In this document: piece by piece, positions 41,303 through 49,930 of the stretch | Layout: each line of letters starts with the position of its first letter | Position numbering within the stretch: position 1 is the stretch's first letter | DNA from: Pampinifervens sp037481935 | GTDB lineage: Bacteria > Aquificota > Aquificia > Aquificales > Aquificaceae | Assembly: GCF_046159715.1 (NCBI RefSeq) | Contig: NZ_JBJXCT010000002.1 | Span: 124,001 to 188,000, forward strand | Reading direction: 5' to 3' | Length of the DNA: 64,000 nucleotides | Translations under genes and position numbers: made by a program | Notes under the pieces: generated by a model | Database searches by the model: none | Told to the model about the DNA's origin: nothing | The model's input: only the letters and a program-made list of their open reading frames with translations

Positions 41303-41749
41303 ATGCTCAGCATAGCCATCGGCTCAGACCATGCAGGATTTCCCCTCAAGGAGAAGATTAAGGAGTTTCTCCTTTCAAAGGGTTATAAGGTAATTGACTT
41401 TGGGACGGAGTCCACAGACTCCACCGATTATCCTCTCTTTGCAAGGGATGTATGTCTTGCGGTTCAGAGGGATGAGGCTCAGAGAGGGATTCTGGTCTGC
41501 GGGACTGGTATAGGCATGTCCATAACAGCCAACAAGTTCAGGGGCATAAGGGCTGCTCTGTGTCTTAATGAATACATGGCTCGTATGAGCAGAAAGCACA
41601 ACGACGCAAATGTGCTGTGCCTCGGAGACAGGATATTGGGAGATGACCTTGCCCTTGCCATAGTGGAGGCATGGCTTTCCGCAGACTTTGAAGGTGGCAG
41701 GCACGAAAGAAGGGTGAAGCTCATAAAAGAGATAGAGGATATGCTATAA
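41303..41749 (+). CDS. rpiB: Ribose-5-phosphate isomerase B
   Basis: A 148-residue RpiB/LacAB-family isomerase interconverting ribose 5-phosphate and ribulose 5-phosphate. The phosphate-binding GSDHAGFPLKEKI at the N-terminus, the active-site Cys in VCGTGIGMSITANK, the RAALC segment and HNDANVLCLG are all typical. It precedes the F-ATPase b' gene by 18 bases with AGGAGG in between, so the two may be co-transcribed. Confidence 0.93.
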   Translation: MLSIAIGSDHAGFPLKEKIKEFLLSKGYKVIDFGTESTDSTDYPLFARDVCLAVQRDEAQRGILVCGTGIGMSITANKFRGIRAALCLNEYMARMSRKHNDANVLCLGDRILGDDLALAIVEAWLSADFEGGRHERRVKLIKEIEDML

Positions 41750-41767
41750 TACCTACAGGAGGCTGTC

Positions 41768-42208
41768 ATGGATATACAGCAAGCCATGTATCCCAACATA
41801 ACCCTCTTTATTCAGGCGATACTTTTTCTGGTCTTCACCGCCATAGTGAGAAGCATCCTTGTAAAGCCCTACTCTCAGGTTATAGAGGAGAGGGAGAGGC
41901 TCACGCAGAAAAACACGGAGGAAGCCATAAGGCTCAGAGAAGAGGCTCAGAGGCATTTTCAGGAAGCCCAGAGCATACTGGAAAAGGGAAGAAGGGAGTC
42001 CAACCAGATACTGGAGCAGGCAAGAAGGGAGGCAGAAAGGCTCAGGGCTGAAATTCTTGCAAAGGTGGAGCAGGAAACTCAGGAAGAGATATCAAGGGCT
42101 GTTGAAGATATAAGGAAGAGCCTTGAGGAGGAGAAAAGAAAGCTTGATGAAAGAGTCAGGGAAATTGCAGAGCTCATCACCAGCAAGGTTCTGGAGGAGG
42201 CGGCATGA
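41768..42208 (+). CDS. atpF2: F-type ATP synthase subunit b'
   Basis: A 146-residue peripheral-stalk subunit: one N-terminal membrane helix (about residues 11-29) followed by a long charged coiled coil (about 38-140) rich in Glu, Arg and Gln. Having both b and b' genes in tandem is usual in phototrophs and several chemolithoautotrophs. Which of the two is b' is inferred from order, the first gene being the b' type. It overlaps the next gene by four bases. Confidence 0.85.
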   Translation: MDIQQAMYPNITLFIQAILFLVFTAIVRSILVKPYSQVIEERERLTQKNTEEAIRLREEAQRHFQEAQSILEKGRRESNQILEQARREAERLRAEILAKVEQETQEEISRAVEDIRKSLEEEKRKLDERVREIAELITSKVLEEAA

Positions 42209-42699
42209 GTGAAGGAAACCACACCCTTGAGCTCCTGTGGAAAGGTCTCAACATACTGGCTTTTCTGGGTATAGTCTACTACTTTGGAAGAAAGCCCATC
42301 TCAGAAGCCTTTAACAGATACTTTCATAGCCTTACTGAAAAGCTGATAGGCTCTGAAAGGGAGCTTACGGAGGCTCAGGAAGAGCTAAGAAGAGCAAAGG
42401 ATAGCCTTCAGGACGCTCAGAGAAGGTATCAGGAGCAACTCAGGATATCCCAGCAGACTGCACAGACCATTAGAGAGGAGGAGGAGAAAAAGGCGCAGGA
42501 AATAGCTGGCAGGATAAGGGAGAAGACAAAGGAGGTCATAGACATAGAGCTAAAGAAGGCAAAGGAGGAGCTTCTTCGCTACGGTGCGGGGAGGGCATAC
42601 CAGCTTGCGGTGGATGCTCTTAAGGAAAGGTTTAAAGATGAAAAGCTCCAGAGGGCATACATAGAGAAATCCCTCAAAAAACTGGAGGCGGAAAGATGA
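42205..42699 (+). CDS. atpF: F-type ATP synthase subunit b
   Basis: A 164-residue stalk subunit with a membrane helix (about 12-26, LNILAFLGIVYYFG), the family's RKPI segment and a long coiled coil containing many Glu-Gln-Arg heptads. With b' it forms the heterodimeric stator that holds the alpha3beta3 head. Overlaps the genes on both sides by four bases, a translation-coupled set. Confidence 0.9.
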   Translation: MSEGNHTLELLWKGLNILAFLGIVYYFGRKPISEAFNRYFHSLTEKLIGSERELTEAQEELRRAKDSLQDAQRRYQEQLRISQQTAQTIREEEEKKAQEIAGRIREKTKEVIDIELKKAKEELLRYGAGRAYQLAVDALKERFKDEKLQRAYIEKSLKKLEAER

Positions 42700-43232
42700 C
42701 CGCAAGACCGGAGATAGTGAGAAAAATCGCCAAGCTGCTCCTGGAAAAGTCTCCAAAGGAAAGGCAGGAGCTTCTGAAGTTATCCCAGCTTCTGGAGCTT
42801 CTTTACAGGCTATACAGGTCAGAAAAGGACTTCAGGGGCTTTGTGCTCAACCCCACTATACCCAAGGAGAAAAAGCTTGAATTTCTGAGAAGTCTCAGAG
42901 AAAGACTGGGTATAGACCAGAGGGTGGATGAAGTTCTTGACTATTTGCTTGAGGTCAACGCTGTCCCCATACTGGGGGAAGTCAGAAGAGTCTATGATTA
43001 CGAGGTGGAAAAGCTCCTCAGGCTCAGTAAGGCTTTGCTGGTTCTGGCAAGGAGGGTAAACGAGCAGGAGCTGGAAAGGATAAAGGAAGTCATAAGAGAG
43101 TTCACAGGAAGGGATTACGAGTTTGAGGTGGTAGAAGACCCTGAGCTAATTGGGGGCTTTCTTCTCAAGACATCAAGCTTTGTGCTGGATGCCTCCGTTA
43201 AGAGAGGGCTTGAAGGAATCCTGAGAGGCTGA
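42696..43232 (+). CDS. atpH: F-type ATP synthase subunit delta
   Basis: A 178-residue OSCP/delta subunit that links the stalk to the top of F1. The N-terminal helical bundle is followed by the conserved C-terminal region VVEDPELIGGFLLKTSSFVLDASVKRGL (family: DPxLIGGxxxxxGxxxxDxSxxxxL). Unlike the standard operon, atpA, atpG and atpD do not follow; the set stops here. Confidence 0.92.
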   Translation: MTARPEIVRKIAKLLLEKSPKERQELLKLSQLLELLYRLYRSEKDFRGFVLNPTIPKEKKLEFLRSLRERLGIDQRVDEVLDYLLEVNAVPILGEVRRVYDYEVEKLLRLSKALLVLARRVNEQELERIKEVIREFTGRDYEFEVVEDPELIGGFLLKTSSFVLDASVKRGLEGILRG

Positions 43233-43233
43233 C

Positions 43234-43512
43234 ATGGAATACCCCAGAGAAAAGTTTGAACAACTTTCAAAAAGATTAAAGTCTATGGCAATTCCTCCAG
43301 AGGTGGACGTGGAGCTTCTCATGCCCGAAAGGGACGATGTGGAATATCCAACGGTGGTCATAACCTACCTTGAGGGTGATGAGGAAGGTCCTCAGAAGGA
43401 GCTGGTTTTCAACGAAGCCTACTGGAGCTCTTCTGTGGAAAACCTGCTGGGTGCGGTGATGCATCAGGTCAAATCCCTTATGGAAGAGCTACAATCCTTT
43501 GAAGGAGAATAG
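43234..43512 (+). CDS. Uncharacterised 92-residue acidic protein
   Basis: I do not recognise this protein. It begins one base after the atpH stop, so it is probably translated with the ATPase genes. It is acidic and soluble, with a predicted beta-rich centre (VEYPTVVITYLEG) and two helices at the ends, no membrane segment and no Cys. A ribosome site for ndk (AGGAGG) follows its stop. Its constant neighbours would show whether it serves the ATPase or is incidental. Confidence 0.65.
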   Translation: MEYPREKFEQLSKRLKSMAIPPEVDVELLMPERDDVEYPTVVITYLEGDEEGPQKELVFNEAYWSSSVENLLGAVMHQVKSLMEELQSFEGE

Positions 43513-43524
43513 AGGAGGTAACAG

Positions 43525-43947
43525 ATGGAGAGGACGCTGGTTATTGTAAAGCCCGACGCCTTTGAAAAGGGAGCCACAGGCAGGATAATTGACAGGTTTA
43601 TATCCGAGGGCTTTAAAATAAGAGCCCTCAAGCTCTTCAGATTTACAAGAGAGCAGGCAGAGGGTTTTTACGCTGTTCACAGAGAAAGACCTTTCTTCGG
43701 TGAGCTTGTGGAATTCATGACCTCAGGTCCGGTGGTTGCCATGGTGTTGGAGGGCGAGGATGCCATAAGGAGGGTAAGGGAAATCATAGGTCCAACAGAC
43801 AGCAACGAGGCAAGAAAAGTAGCACCCAACTCCATAAGGGCTCTCTTTGGCACCGACAAGGGCAAGAATGCAGTGCACGCTTCAGACTCAAGGGAGTCTG
43901 CGGACTACGAGATACCTTTTATATTCTCACAGCTTGAGATAGTCTGA
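43525..43947 (+). CDS. ndk: Nucleoside-diphosphate kinase
   Basis: A 140-residue kinase equalising NTP and dNTP pools. The catalytic His lies in NAVHASDS (about 114-121), with the family's ERTLVIVKPDAF start, RPFFGELVEFMTSGPVVAMVLEG (nucleotide site) and GPTDSNEARKVAPNSIRALFG. It ends in an overlap of 43 bases with the convergent hemH gene. Confidence 0.96.
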   Translation: MERTLVIVKPDAFEKGATGRIIDRFISEGFKIRALKLFRFTREQAEGFYAVHRERPFFGELVEFMTSGPVVAMVLEGEDAIRRVREIIGPTDSNEARKVAPNSIRALFGTDKGKNAVHASDSRESADYEIPFIFSQLEIV

Positions 43948-44924
43948 AGCACGAGCTCTTTAAGAGCCTGTATGTAGGTGGGGTGTGTTTTCAGCGTGGG
44001 TATTCTCACAAAGTCCACACCCCTCTCCCTTGCCATGTTTCCGTAAAGGTAATCAAGCTCGTAAAGGGTCTCTGAGTGCTCGCAGGTAAAGGACACGGGG
44101 ATAACCGCTATCTTTTTCACTCCTGAGTTTATGAACTCTTCTAAAAGCCTGTCGGTAAAAGGCTCAAGCCACTTGGTGGGTCCCACCTTGCTCTGATAGC
44201 CCAGAGCATGCCTTACACCAGGAAAGTGCTCCATTATCAGCCTTACTGTCTCCTCAGTCTGTTTCTGGTAGGGGTCCCCCTCTTTTATGATGTTCACAGG
44301 GAGGCTGTGGGCGGTAAAGAGGAAAAAGTATTCCTGCCATCTGGGCAGGTTTTCTCTTATGTTTTCCACCATCGCCCTTATGTAGGTGGGGTGGTTGTGA
44401 TAGCAGTTTATCCTGAGTATAGGCACTGAGGAGGGGTAAAAGTAGGGGTTTTCCTGCCCCCTGAGCGTGGTCAGTGCAAAATGCCTGCCCCTTCCTGTAA
44501 GTCTTCTAAAGACTCTGTCAAACTCGTTAAAGGAAGAGCCAGTGGTTGTCCTGCTATACTGGGGATACAGAGGCAGAAGAACAAGCCTTTCCACGGGGTG
44601 CTTTAGAAGCTCTCTCAGGGCTTCTTCTGTGAAGGGGTGCCAGTATCTGAGGGCAACCACCACCTTAAAGCCCTCTCCCAGAGCTTCCTGCAGTGCCTGA
44701 GCCTGAGCCTGAGTCTGCTCCCTCTGAGGAGACCTGCCACCCATTATCTCGTAGTAGTGCCTTGTCTTCTTTGCCCTCAGCCTTGAGATGAGCCATGCCA
44801 CTGGCTTCTGTATGGGTCTGGGAATTCTTATTATGTCGTGGTCAGAAAAGAGGTTATACAGAAAGGGCTGTATTGCAGACAGGCTGTCCGGACCGCCCAT
44901 GTTAAAGAGAACCACTCCCGTCAT
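43905..44924 (-). CDS. hemH: Ferrochelatase
   Basis: A 339-residue enzyme inserting Fe2+ into protoporphyrin IX, the last step of heme synthesis, consistent with the several c-type cytochromes and heme-copper oxidase nearby. NMGGPDSL at the N-terminus, YPQYSRTTTGSS, the catalytic His in LFTAHSLPV and the Glu/His pair of TCEHSETLYELD are visible. The first residues are not hydrophobic, so it is soluble or peripheral. It runs eight bases after hisA. Confidence 0.94.
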   Translation of the reverse strand: MTGVVLFNMGGPDSLSAIQPFLYNLFSDHDIIRIPRPIQKPVAWLISRLRAKKTRHYYEIMGGRSPQREQTQAQAQALQEALGEGFKVVVALRYWHPFTEEALRELLKHPVERLVLLPLYPQYSRTTTGSSFNEFDRVFRRLTGRGRHFALTTLRGQENPYFYPSSVPILRINCYHNHPTYIRAMVENIRENLPRWQEYFFLFTAHSLPVNIIKEGDPYQKQTEETVRLIMEHFPGVRHALGYQSKVGPTKWLEPFTDRLLEEFINSGVKKIAVIPVSFTCEHSETLYELDYLYGNMARERGVDFVRIPTLKTHPTYIQALKELVLQTISSCENIKGIS

Positions 44925-44931
44925 GGAAAAA

Positions 44932-45636
44932 TCATACCAGCTCTCTCAGGTTTATTCTGCCCTCATAAATTGCCTTTCCAACCACAACCCCTTCCACTAC
45001 ACCCATGAGCCTTTTTATGTCCTCAAGGCTGGCAACTCCGCCAGAGGCAAGCAAGGGCTTTTTCACAAATTTTCTGAACTCTCTGTAGGGCTCTGCGTCC
45101 ACGCCCTCAAGAGTGCCGTCCCTGTCTATGTTGGTGTATAGGTATCCCCATATGGGCTTTTCTTCATAGACAAGGGCAAGCTCCTGCGGGCTTATAGAAC
45201 TTTCTTCTTTCCATCCACCCACCGCTACCTTTCCTCCCTTTGAATCTACCGCCAGTATGACCCTCTGGGGGAAAAGCTCCAGTATGCGCTCAAAGGTCTC
45301 GGGCTCCCTAACAGCCAGAGTGCCTACAACAAAAAGGTCCACACCTTCCTCCAGCAAAACCCTACAGCTCTCCGGGTTCCTTATACCCCCACCCACCTGA
45401 ACTATGCCGGAGAAAGACCTTCTTATGAGCTTTATGGTGGGCAGGTTTACCGGGATACCTTTGAGGCTTCCGTCAAGGTCCACCACGTGAAGCCTCTTAA
45501 AACCAAGCTCCTCAAAAAGTCTTGCCATATCCTCCGGCGAGTTTGAATATACCTTTGCCTTCTCAAAGTCTCCCCTCAGGAGCCTTACCAGCTTACCACC
45601 TTTGATGTCTATGGCAGGAATTACAAAGTCTCTCAT
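44932..45636 (-). CDS. hisA: HisA, phosphoribosylformimino-AICAR-phosphate isomerase
   Basis: A 234-residue TIM barrel of histidine synthesis. The catalytic Asp is in PAIDIKGGKLVRL near the N-terminus, and the second in LYTNIDRDGTLEG; VGGGIR and SGGVAS are the two phosphate-binding loops. Other his genes are absent nearby, which fits the scattered biosynthetic operons of this group. It overlaps the upstream GGDEF-EAL gene by four bases, so the two may be translated together. Confidence 0.95.
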   Translation of the reverse strand: MRDFVIPAIDIKGGKLVRLLRGDFEKAKVYSNSPEDMARLFEELGFKRLHVVDLDGSLKGIPVNLPTIKLIRRSFSGIVQVGGGIRNPESCRVLLEEGVDLFVVGTLAVREPETFERILELFPQRVILAVDSKGGKVAVGGWKEESSISPQELALVYEEKPIWGYLYTNIDRDGTLEGVDAEPYREFRKFVKKPLLASGGVASLEDIKRLMGVVEGVVVGKAIYEGRINLRELV

Positions 45637-46862
45637 AGTATCTGTGGTTTACCCAGATAAAAGCCCTGTGCCATGTCCACTCTCAGGCTCTTCACGAGCT
45701 GAAGCTCATCCTCCCTCTCTACCTGCTCCGCAAGAACACTGAATCCCAGCCTCTTCAGACCAACAACAACCCACTTAAGCATGGAACGAGCTTCTCTCAG
45801 GAAAAAGCCATCAAGCTTTACCACATCCGGTTTCGTTTTTATCAGCCTTTCCACCGAGGAATATTCAACTCCAAAGTCGTCCACTGCAACCCCAAAACCG
45901 TAGCTTCTGACTTCCTTTACCAGCTCCACCAGGTCTTCAGTGCTGCCTGTCATCTTACCCTCAGAAAGCTCTAGCACCACTCTGGAGGGTTCAAGTCCAT
46001 AGGAGATTACTTCCTTGTGAAAGTCGGAGACCTTGAGCCTACCCTTGGCTATAAAGTTGACAAAGTTGTAGGGGAAGTTTATGTACATCCTTCCTTCTAA
46101 CCCAATTGCTTTGAACCTTAAAAAGGCCTTCTGAAGCACTATCTCTTCAAACAGGCTTATGAAAGATGTCTTTAAGAGGTCCTCTATGAAACACCCTGCA
46201 GGCACAACCCTCCCATCCTCCATCAGCAGCCTCATGAGCACCTCGTAACCCTCAACCTGCCCCTTCTCAAGGTTGTATATGGGCTGAAAGGCAGGTTCTA
46301 AAGACCTTTTGTTTAAAACCTGCAGAAGGGTCTGGTGGTCAAGGGACTTTCTGGGAAGCTCTTCCTGGATAAGCACAATATCATCTCCGCCTCTGCTCTT
46401 TGCCTCTGCTACACGGGTTTCTACAAGCTCAAGCACAGCCTCTGCACTGTTTCCCTTCGGCACGAAGCTGTAAATACCAATGGTAACACTTATTCTTGAC
46501 TCCAGTTCAAGACCCTCTATCCTGTTCCTTATCCTCCTTGCCACTTTCTCTGCACCCTTTGTATCAGAGTTTGGAAGTAATATGAGAAAGGAACTGCCTT
46601 TGTATTTCCCAGCTATATCACTTTTCCTTATGCTGGAAGAAATTATTTCGGCAATTTTCAAAAGAATATGGTTACCATATCCATAGCCACCCTTTCTGTT
46701 TATCTGTTTCATGTTGTCCACATCCAGAAGGACTACAGAAAGACTTTCTCCCCTCCTTTCATAAAGGTAGATTAATTTCTGCACGTATTCAAGAAGGCAA
46801 CCTATGTTTGACGCAAGCGTTTGCCGATAGAGTTCCAGACAGCTAAGATTTTTCCTAACCAC
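45633..46862 (-). CDS. GGDEF-EAL protein with a degenerate GGDEF site
   Basis: A 409-residue soluble protein. The GGDEF-type domain (about residues 20-165) has YKGSSF (87-92) where GGDEF should be, so diguanylate cyclase activity is unlikely. The EAL-type domain keeps GYEVLMR (205-211), ELSE, DDFG, KLDG and AQGFYLGKP, so phosphodiesterase activity remains plausible, perhaps with the dead domain as a GTP-sensing regulator. Start codon is GTG at 46862 with a TATAAT box 12 bases upstream. Coupling to hisA by overlap is probably incidental. Confidence 0.85.
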   Translation of the reverse strand: MVRKNLSCLELYRQTLASNIGCLLEYVQKLIYLYERRGESLSVVLLDVDNMKQINRKGGYGYGNHILLKIAEIISSSIRKSDIAGKYKGSSFLILLPNSDTKGAEKVARRIRNRIEGLELESRISVTIGIYSFVPKGNSAEAVLELVETRVAEAKSRGGDDIVLIQEELPRKSLDHQTLLQVLNKRSLEPAFQPIYNLEKGQVEGYEVLMRLLMEDGRVVPAGCFIEDLLKTSFISLFEEIVLQKAFLRFKAIGLEGRMYINFPYNFVNFIAKGRLKVSDFHKEVISYGLEPSRVVLELSEGKMTGSTEDLVELVKEVRSYGFGVAVDDFGVEYSSVERLIKTKPDVVKLDGFFLREARSMLKWVVVGLKRLGFSVLAEQVEREDELQLVKSLRVDMAQGFYLGKPQIL

Positions 46863-46874
46863 AGACTGTAAAAT

Positions 46875-46880
46875 ATTATA
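46875..46880 (-). promoter_or_regulatory. -10 box of the second GGDEF-EAL gene
   Basis: Minus-strand TATAAT 12 bases before GTG, predicted leader of about six bases; it overlaps the region just before the divergent hslV start. Confidence 0.4.
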
Positions 46881-46883
46881 ACA

Positions 46884-47420
46884 ATGGTAGTAATAAAATC
46901 AACCACCATAATTGCAGTGAGGAGAAAGGGCACCACCGTAATGGGTGGCGATGGTCAGGTTACTCTTGGCTCTTCCGTGATAAAGCATTCTGCAAAGAAA
47001 ATAAGAAAGCTATACAGGGACAGTGTGCTTGTTGGCTTTGCCGGTTCAGCGGCCGATGGGCTTGCCCTTATGGAAAGGCTTGAGGCAAAACTGGAAGAGT
47101 TCAGGGGTAACCTTCTCAGAGCATGCGTGGAACTTGCCAAGGACTGGAGGATGGACAGGAGCCTGAGAAGGCTTGAGGCACTTCTGCTTGTGGCGGACAG
47201 AGAGCGCATGCTACTTCTCTCTGGCAACGGTGATGTGATAGAACCCGACGAGCCAGTGCTTGCCATAGGCTCGGGAGGAGATTACGCGAGGTCTTCAGCT
47301 CTAGCCCTCTACAGAAACACAGACATGTCTGCAGAGGAGATAGTGAGAGAATCTCTGAAAATTGCAGGTGAGATATGCATATACACAAACCAGAGCTTTC
47401 TTATAGAGAAGCTGGAGTAG
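46884..47420 (+). CDS. hslV: ATP-dependent protease subunit HslV
   Basis: A 178-residue proteasome-like peptidase. The N-terminal Thr nucleophile follows a short propeptide: MVVIKS then TTIIAVRRKG, with the family's TVMGGDGQVTLG next and GSGGDYARSSALAL later. It should assemble as double hexamers capped by the HslU ATPase, whose gene is not adjacent. It is divergent from the GGDEF-EAL gene with a 21-base gap. Confidence 0.94.
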   Translation: MVVIKSTTIIAVRRKGTTVMGGDGQVTLGSSVIKHSAKKIRKLYRDSVLVGFAGSAADGLALMERLEAKLEEFRGNLLRACVELAKDWRMDRSLRRLEALLLVADRERMLLLSGNGDVIEPDEPVLAIGSGGDYARSSALALYRNTDMSAEEIVRESLKIAGEICIYTNQSFLIEKLE

Positions 47421-47422
47421 GC

Positions 47423-47428
47423 TAAAAT
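47423..47428 (+). promoter_or_regulatory. -10 box of the biotin carboxylase gene
   Basis: TAAAAT, seven bases before the ATG at 47436; weak match, but with the same spacing as other leaderless genes here. Confidence 0.35.
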
Positions 47429-47435
47429 TTTTGTC

Positions 47436-48863
47436 ATGTTTAGAAAAGTTCTTGTGGCAAACAGAGGAGAGGTTGCTCTCAGGATAATAAGGGCCTGCGA
47501 GGAGCTTGGTATAAGGACGGCGGCCATATACTCAGAGGCAGACACAAGGTCCCTCTATGTGAAAAAGGCAGATGAGGCATATCTCATTCCCGGAGACCCC
47601 GTGCGGGCTTATCTTGACTATGTGAAAATCGTAGACCTTGCCAAATCAGTAGGGGCTGATGCCATACATCCAGGTTATGGCTTTCTTGCGGAGAACGCAG
47701 ACTTTGCCCGCTACTGTCAGAGCAACCGTATAACCTTTATAGGACCCTCCCCAGAGCATATTGAACTCTTCGGGGACAAGGTAAAGGCAAAGCAGGCAAT
47801 GCAGAAGCTGGGCATTCCCACCATACCCGGTTCCCCAGACCCTCTCAAAAATCCAGAGGACGCCCTGCACTACGCGAGGGAAATAGGGCTCCCCGTGATC
47901 CTAAAGTCTGCCTATGGCGGTGGTGGGAGGGGGATGAGGGTTGTCCGAAGCCTTGAGGAACTGCCAAGGCTTTTTGAGTCTGGCTACAGGGAGGCGGAGA
48001 CCTTCTTTGGAAGGGGTGACCTCTTTGTGGAGAAGTATTTAGACAATCCCAAGCATATAGAGGTTCAGGTTCTCGGGGACATGTATGGCAACGTGGTTCA
48101 TCTGGGTGAAAGGGACTGCTCAGTGCAGAGAAAACATCAGAAAATCATAGAGCTTACCCCGTGCCCCGTGCTTCCCACGGAGCTCAGACAGAAGATGCTC
48201 GGGCTGAGCGTAAAGGCAATGATGCAGGTGGGATACTACAGCGCAGGCACTCTTGAGTTTCTTGTGGACCTCAAAAGCAAAGAGTTTTACTTCATAGAGA
48301 TGAACACGCGACTTCAGGTGGAGCACACCATTACGGAGATGGTGACAGGTATAGACATAGTGGAGACAATGATAAGGGTTGCTGCGGGTGAGCCTCTCCC
48401 CTTCACCCAGAGTGATGTGACCTTCAGAGGCTATGCCATTGAGTTCAGGATAAACGCAGAAGACCCCAGAAGGGGCTTTGCACCAGCTCCTGGCAAAATA
48501 ACCGCCTACTATTCTCCCGGCGGTCCAGGCATAAGGATGGATGCGGGTGTTTACAAGGACTACGTGATTCCGCCCTACTATGACTCCATGATAGCCAAGA
48601 TGAGCGTCTGGGCTCTAACATGGGACAGGGTGCTGGCGAGGGCAAGAAGGGCAATAGATGAGTTTATAATCAGAGGTGTCCCCACCAACATACCCCTTCA
48701 TAGAGAGATAATAAGAGACCCAGACTTTATATCGGGCAACTTTGGCATAAGGTTCCTGGAGGAAAAACTTCCCCACTACGATTTTGAGATAGAGGGTGAG
48801 GAAGACCCCGAAACCCTGGCCCTTGCCATATCTGCTGCCATAGCGGCCTACTACGGACTGTAA
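47436..48863 (+). CDS. Biotin carboxylase (AccC/PycA/CfiB type)
   Basis: A 475-residue ATP-grasp enzyme that carboxylates biotin using bicarbonate. VANRGEVALRIIRACEELG at the start, the Gly-rich ATP loop YGGGGRGMRVV, GERDCSVQRKHQKIIE and NTRLQVEH with catalytic Glu/Arg residues are present. It is longer than typical AccC by about 25 residues, and its C-terminus (AISAAIAAYYGL) resembles the small subunit of two-subunit pyruvate or 2-oxoglutarate carboxylase (PycA/CfiB), the latter a reductive-TCA enzyme in Hydrogenobacter. Which acceptor it serves depends on its partner subunit, not in this window. Confidence 0.85.
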   Translation: MFRKVLVANRGEVALRIIRACEELGIRTAAIYSEADTRSLYVKKADEAYLIPGDPVRAYLDYVKIVDLAKSVGADAIHPGYGFLAENADFARYCQSNRITFIGPSPEHIELFGDKVKAKQAMQKLGIPTIPGSPDPLKNPEDALHYAREIGLPVILKSAYGGGGRGMRVVRSLEELPRLFESGYREAETFFGRGDLFVEKYLDNPKHIEVQVLGDMYGNVVHLGERDCSVQRKHQKIIELTPCPVLPTELRQKMLGLSVKAMMQVGYYSAGTLEFLVDLKSKEFYFIEMNTRLQVEHTITEMVTGIDIVETMIRVAAGEPLPFTQSDVTFRGYAIEFRINAEDPRRGFAPAPGKITAYYSPGGPGIRMDAGVYKDYVIPPYYDSMIAKMSVWALTWDRVLARARRAIDEFIIRGVPTNIPLHREIIRDPDFISGNFGIRFLEEKLPHYDFEIEGEEDPETLALAISAAIAAYYGL

Positions 48864-49594
48864 TCTACGGACACCCCACTGCTCTCAAAGCCAAGGGGGC
48901 CGACCACTTTCACCGTGTAGGTGGCCTTTGTCTTCGGCGGTTCTACCTCAAGGGCAAAGCCCATGGTCCTTTCTATCTCCTTCCCGTCCCTGTAGACTAC
49001 AAACTCCCTGTAAGGGTGCGGGTAAAACCAGACAAGGTAGAGACTATTTTTGCTTGCTCTTAGCTCAAGCCCTTCAACCTCCGGGACTGGGGGTGGAGGC
49101 TTGGGCTTTACGCAGAATTCCACGGGCTGGCTCTCCACATCTCCTTTAAGTCCAGTAAGGGCGTAGCATCTTTCCCAGTAGTCCTTCTCCAGCTGTATTT
49201 CCCTCATGAAAGTTTTTGCTGTCTCAGGGTGGATAAGGCCATCTCTGAGAACATAGAGTCTATAAGCTTCAAAACCAGAAGGAAGGACCTTTACGGAGGT
49301 GTCTTCTTCCAGAAGTCTGACAGATGGCCTCTCCTCCAGAGCCTGAGGGACGCAGAACTTTCTGGAGCCTTCCCCCAGTCTCTCTACCACAAGGCAGAAG
49401 GCTTTTCCTTCCTCCCTTACCCAGTAGTCATCGTGTTTTTCGAATCCCTTTACCTTTATGTCTCCAGAAAGACTCTTCACGTATACCTTCTGCCCTATTC
49501 TTCTTATCTCAACCTCCGGAGGTTTGAGCACTTGGGGATTTGCCTTTATGCCACAGCCTGCCAGTAAAAGAGCTAGCGGCAGGAATCTTTTCAT
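48851..49594 (-). CDS. Predicted lipoprotein with fibronectin III-like C-terminus
   Basis: A 247-residue exported protein of unknown role. The signal MKRFLPLALLLAGCG ends in the lipobox LAGC, so Cys14 should be lipidated. The rest is beta-rich; the C-terminal 85 residues after a proline-rich hinge (KPPPPVP) have the YLVWFYPHPYREFVVYRDG and TYTVKVV pattern of fibronectin type III modules. Two internal Cys pairs may form disulfides. The stop overlaps the convergent biotin carboxylase by 13 bases. Confidence 0.7.
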   Translation of the reverse strand: MKRFLPLALLLAGCGIKANPQVLKPPEVEIRRIGQKVYVKSLSGDIKVKGFEKHDDYWVREEGKAFCLVVERLGEGSRKFCVPQALEERPSVRLLEEDTSVKVLPSGFEAYRLYVLRDGLIHPETAKTFMREIQLEKDYWERCYALTGLKGDVESQPVEFCVKPKPPPPVPEVEGLELRASKNSLYLVWFYPHPYREFVVYRDGKEIERTMGFALEVEPPKTKATYTVKVVGPLGFESSGVSVDYSP

Positions 49595-49908
49595 TTAGGC
49601 GGTCCAGACTCCTTTTCGTAGGGCCATATGAGTATGCCACCTGCCAGATTGTAGGCCTCGTAGCCCATGTGCCTCAGAAAATAGGTTGCAAAGGCACTGC
49701 GTTCACCACTTCTGCAGTAGACTATGTATGTTTTATCCTTTGGCAGGTCTTTGAAGGCGTATCTGAGCTCATCAAGGGGTATGAGCGTTGAGTTGGGAAT
49801 TCTTAGCTGCACGTGTTCCTGCGGTGTTCTCACATCAAGAAGAACAACATTGTCCTTCTGAAGCATTTCCTTTGCTTCCTGCGGTCCTACCTCTGGCACC
49901 TGAAACAT
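49591..49908 (-). CDS. Single-domain rhodanese-like sulfurtransferase
   Basis: A 105-residue rhodanese domain. The active-site Cys is in VYCRSGERS (about 68-76), with VVLLDVRTPQEH and the IPLDEL strand before it and YNLAGGILIW after. Such proteins carry persulfide sulfur in thiolation or cyanide and sulfur detoxification; sulfur-oxidising Aquificales have several. It precedes the lipoprotein gene with a four-base overlap. Confidence 0.9.
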   Translation of the reverse strand: MFQVPEVGPQEAKEMLQKDNVVLLDVRTPQEHVQLRIPNSTLIPLDELRYAFKDLPKDKTYIVYCRSGERSAFATYFLRHMGYEAYNLAGGILIWPYEKESGPPK

Positions 49909-49930
49909 GCTTACCTCCTTAAACTGATAA

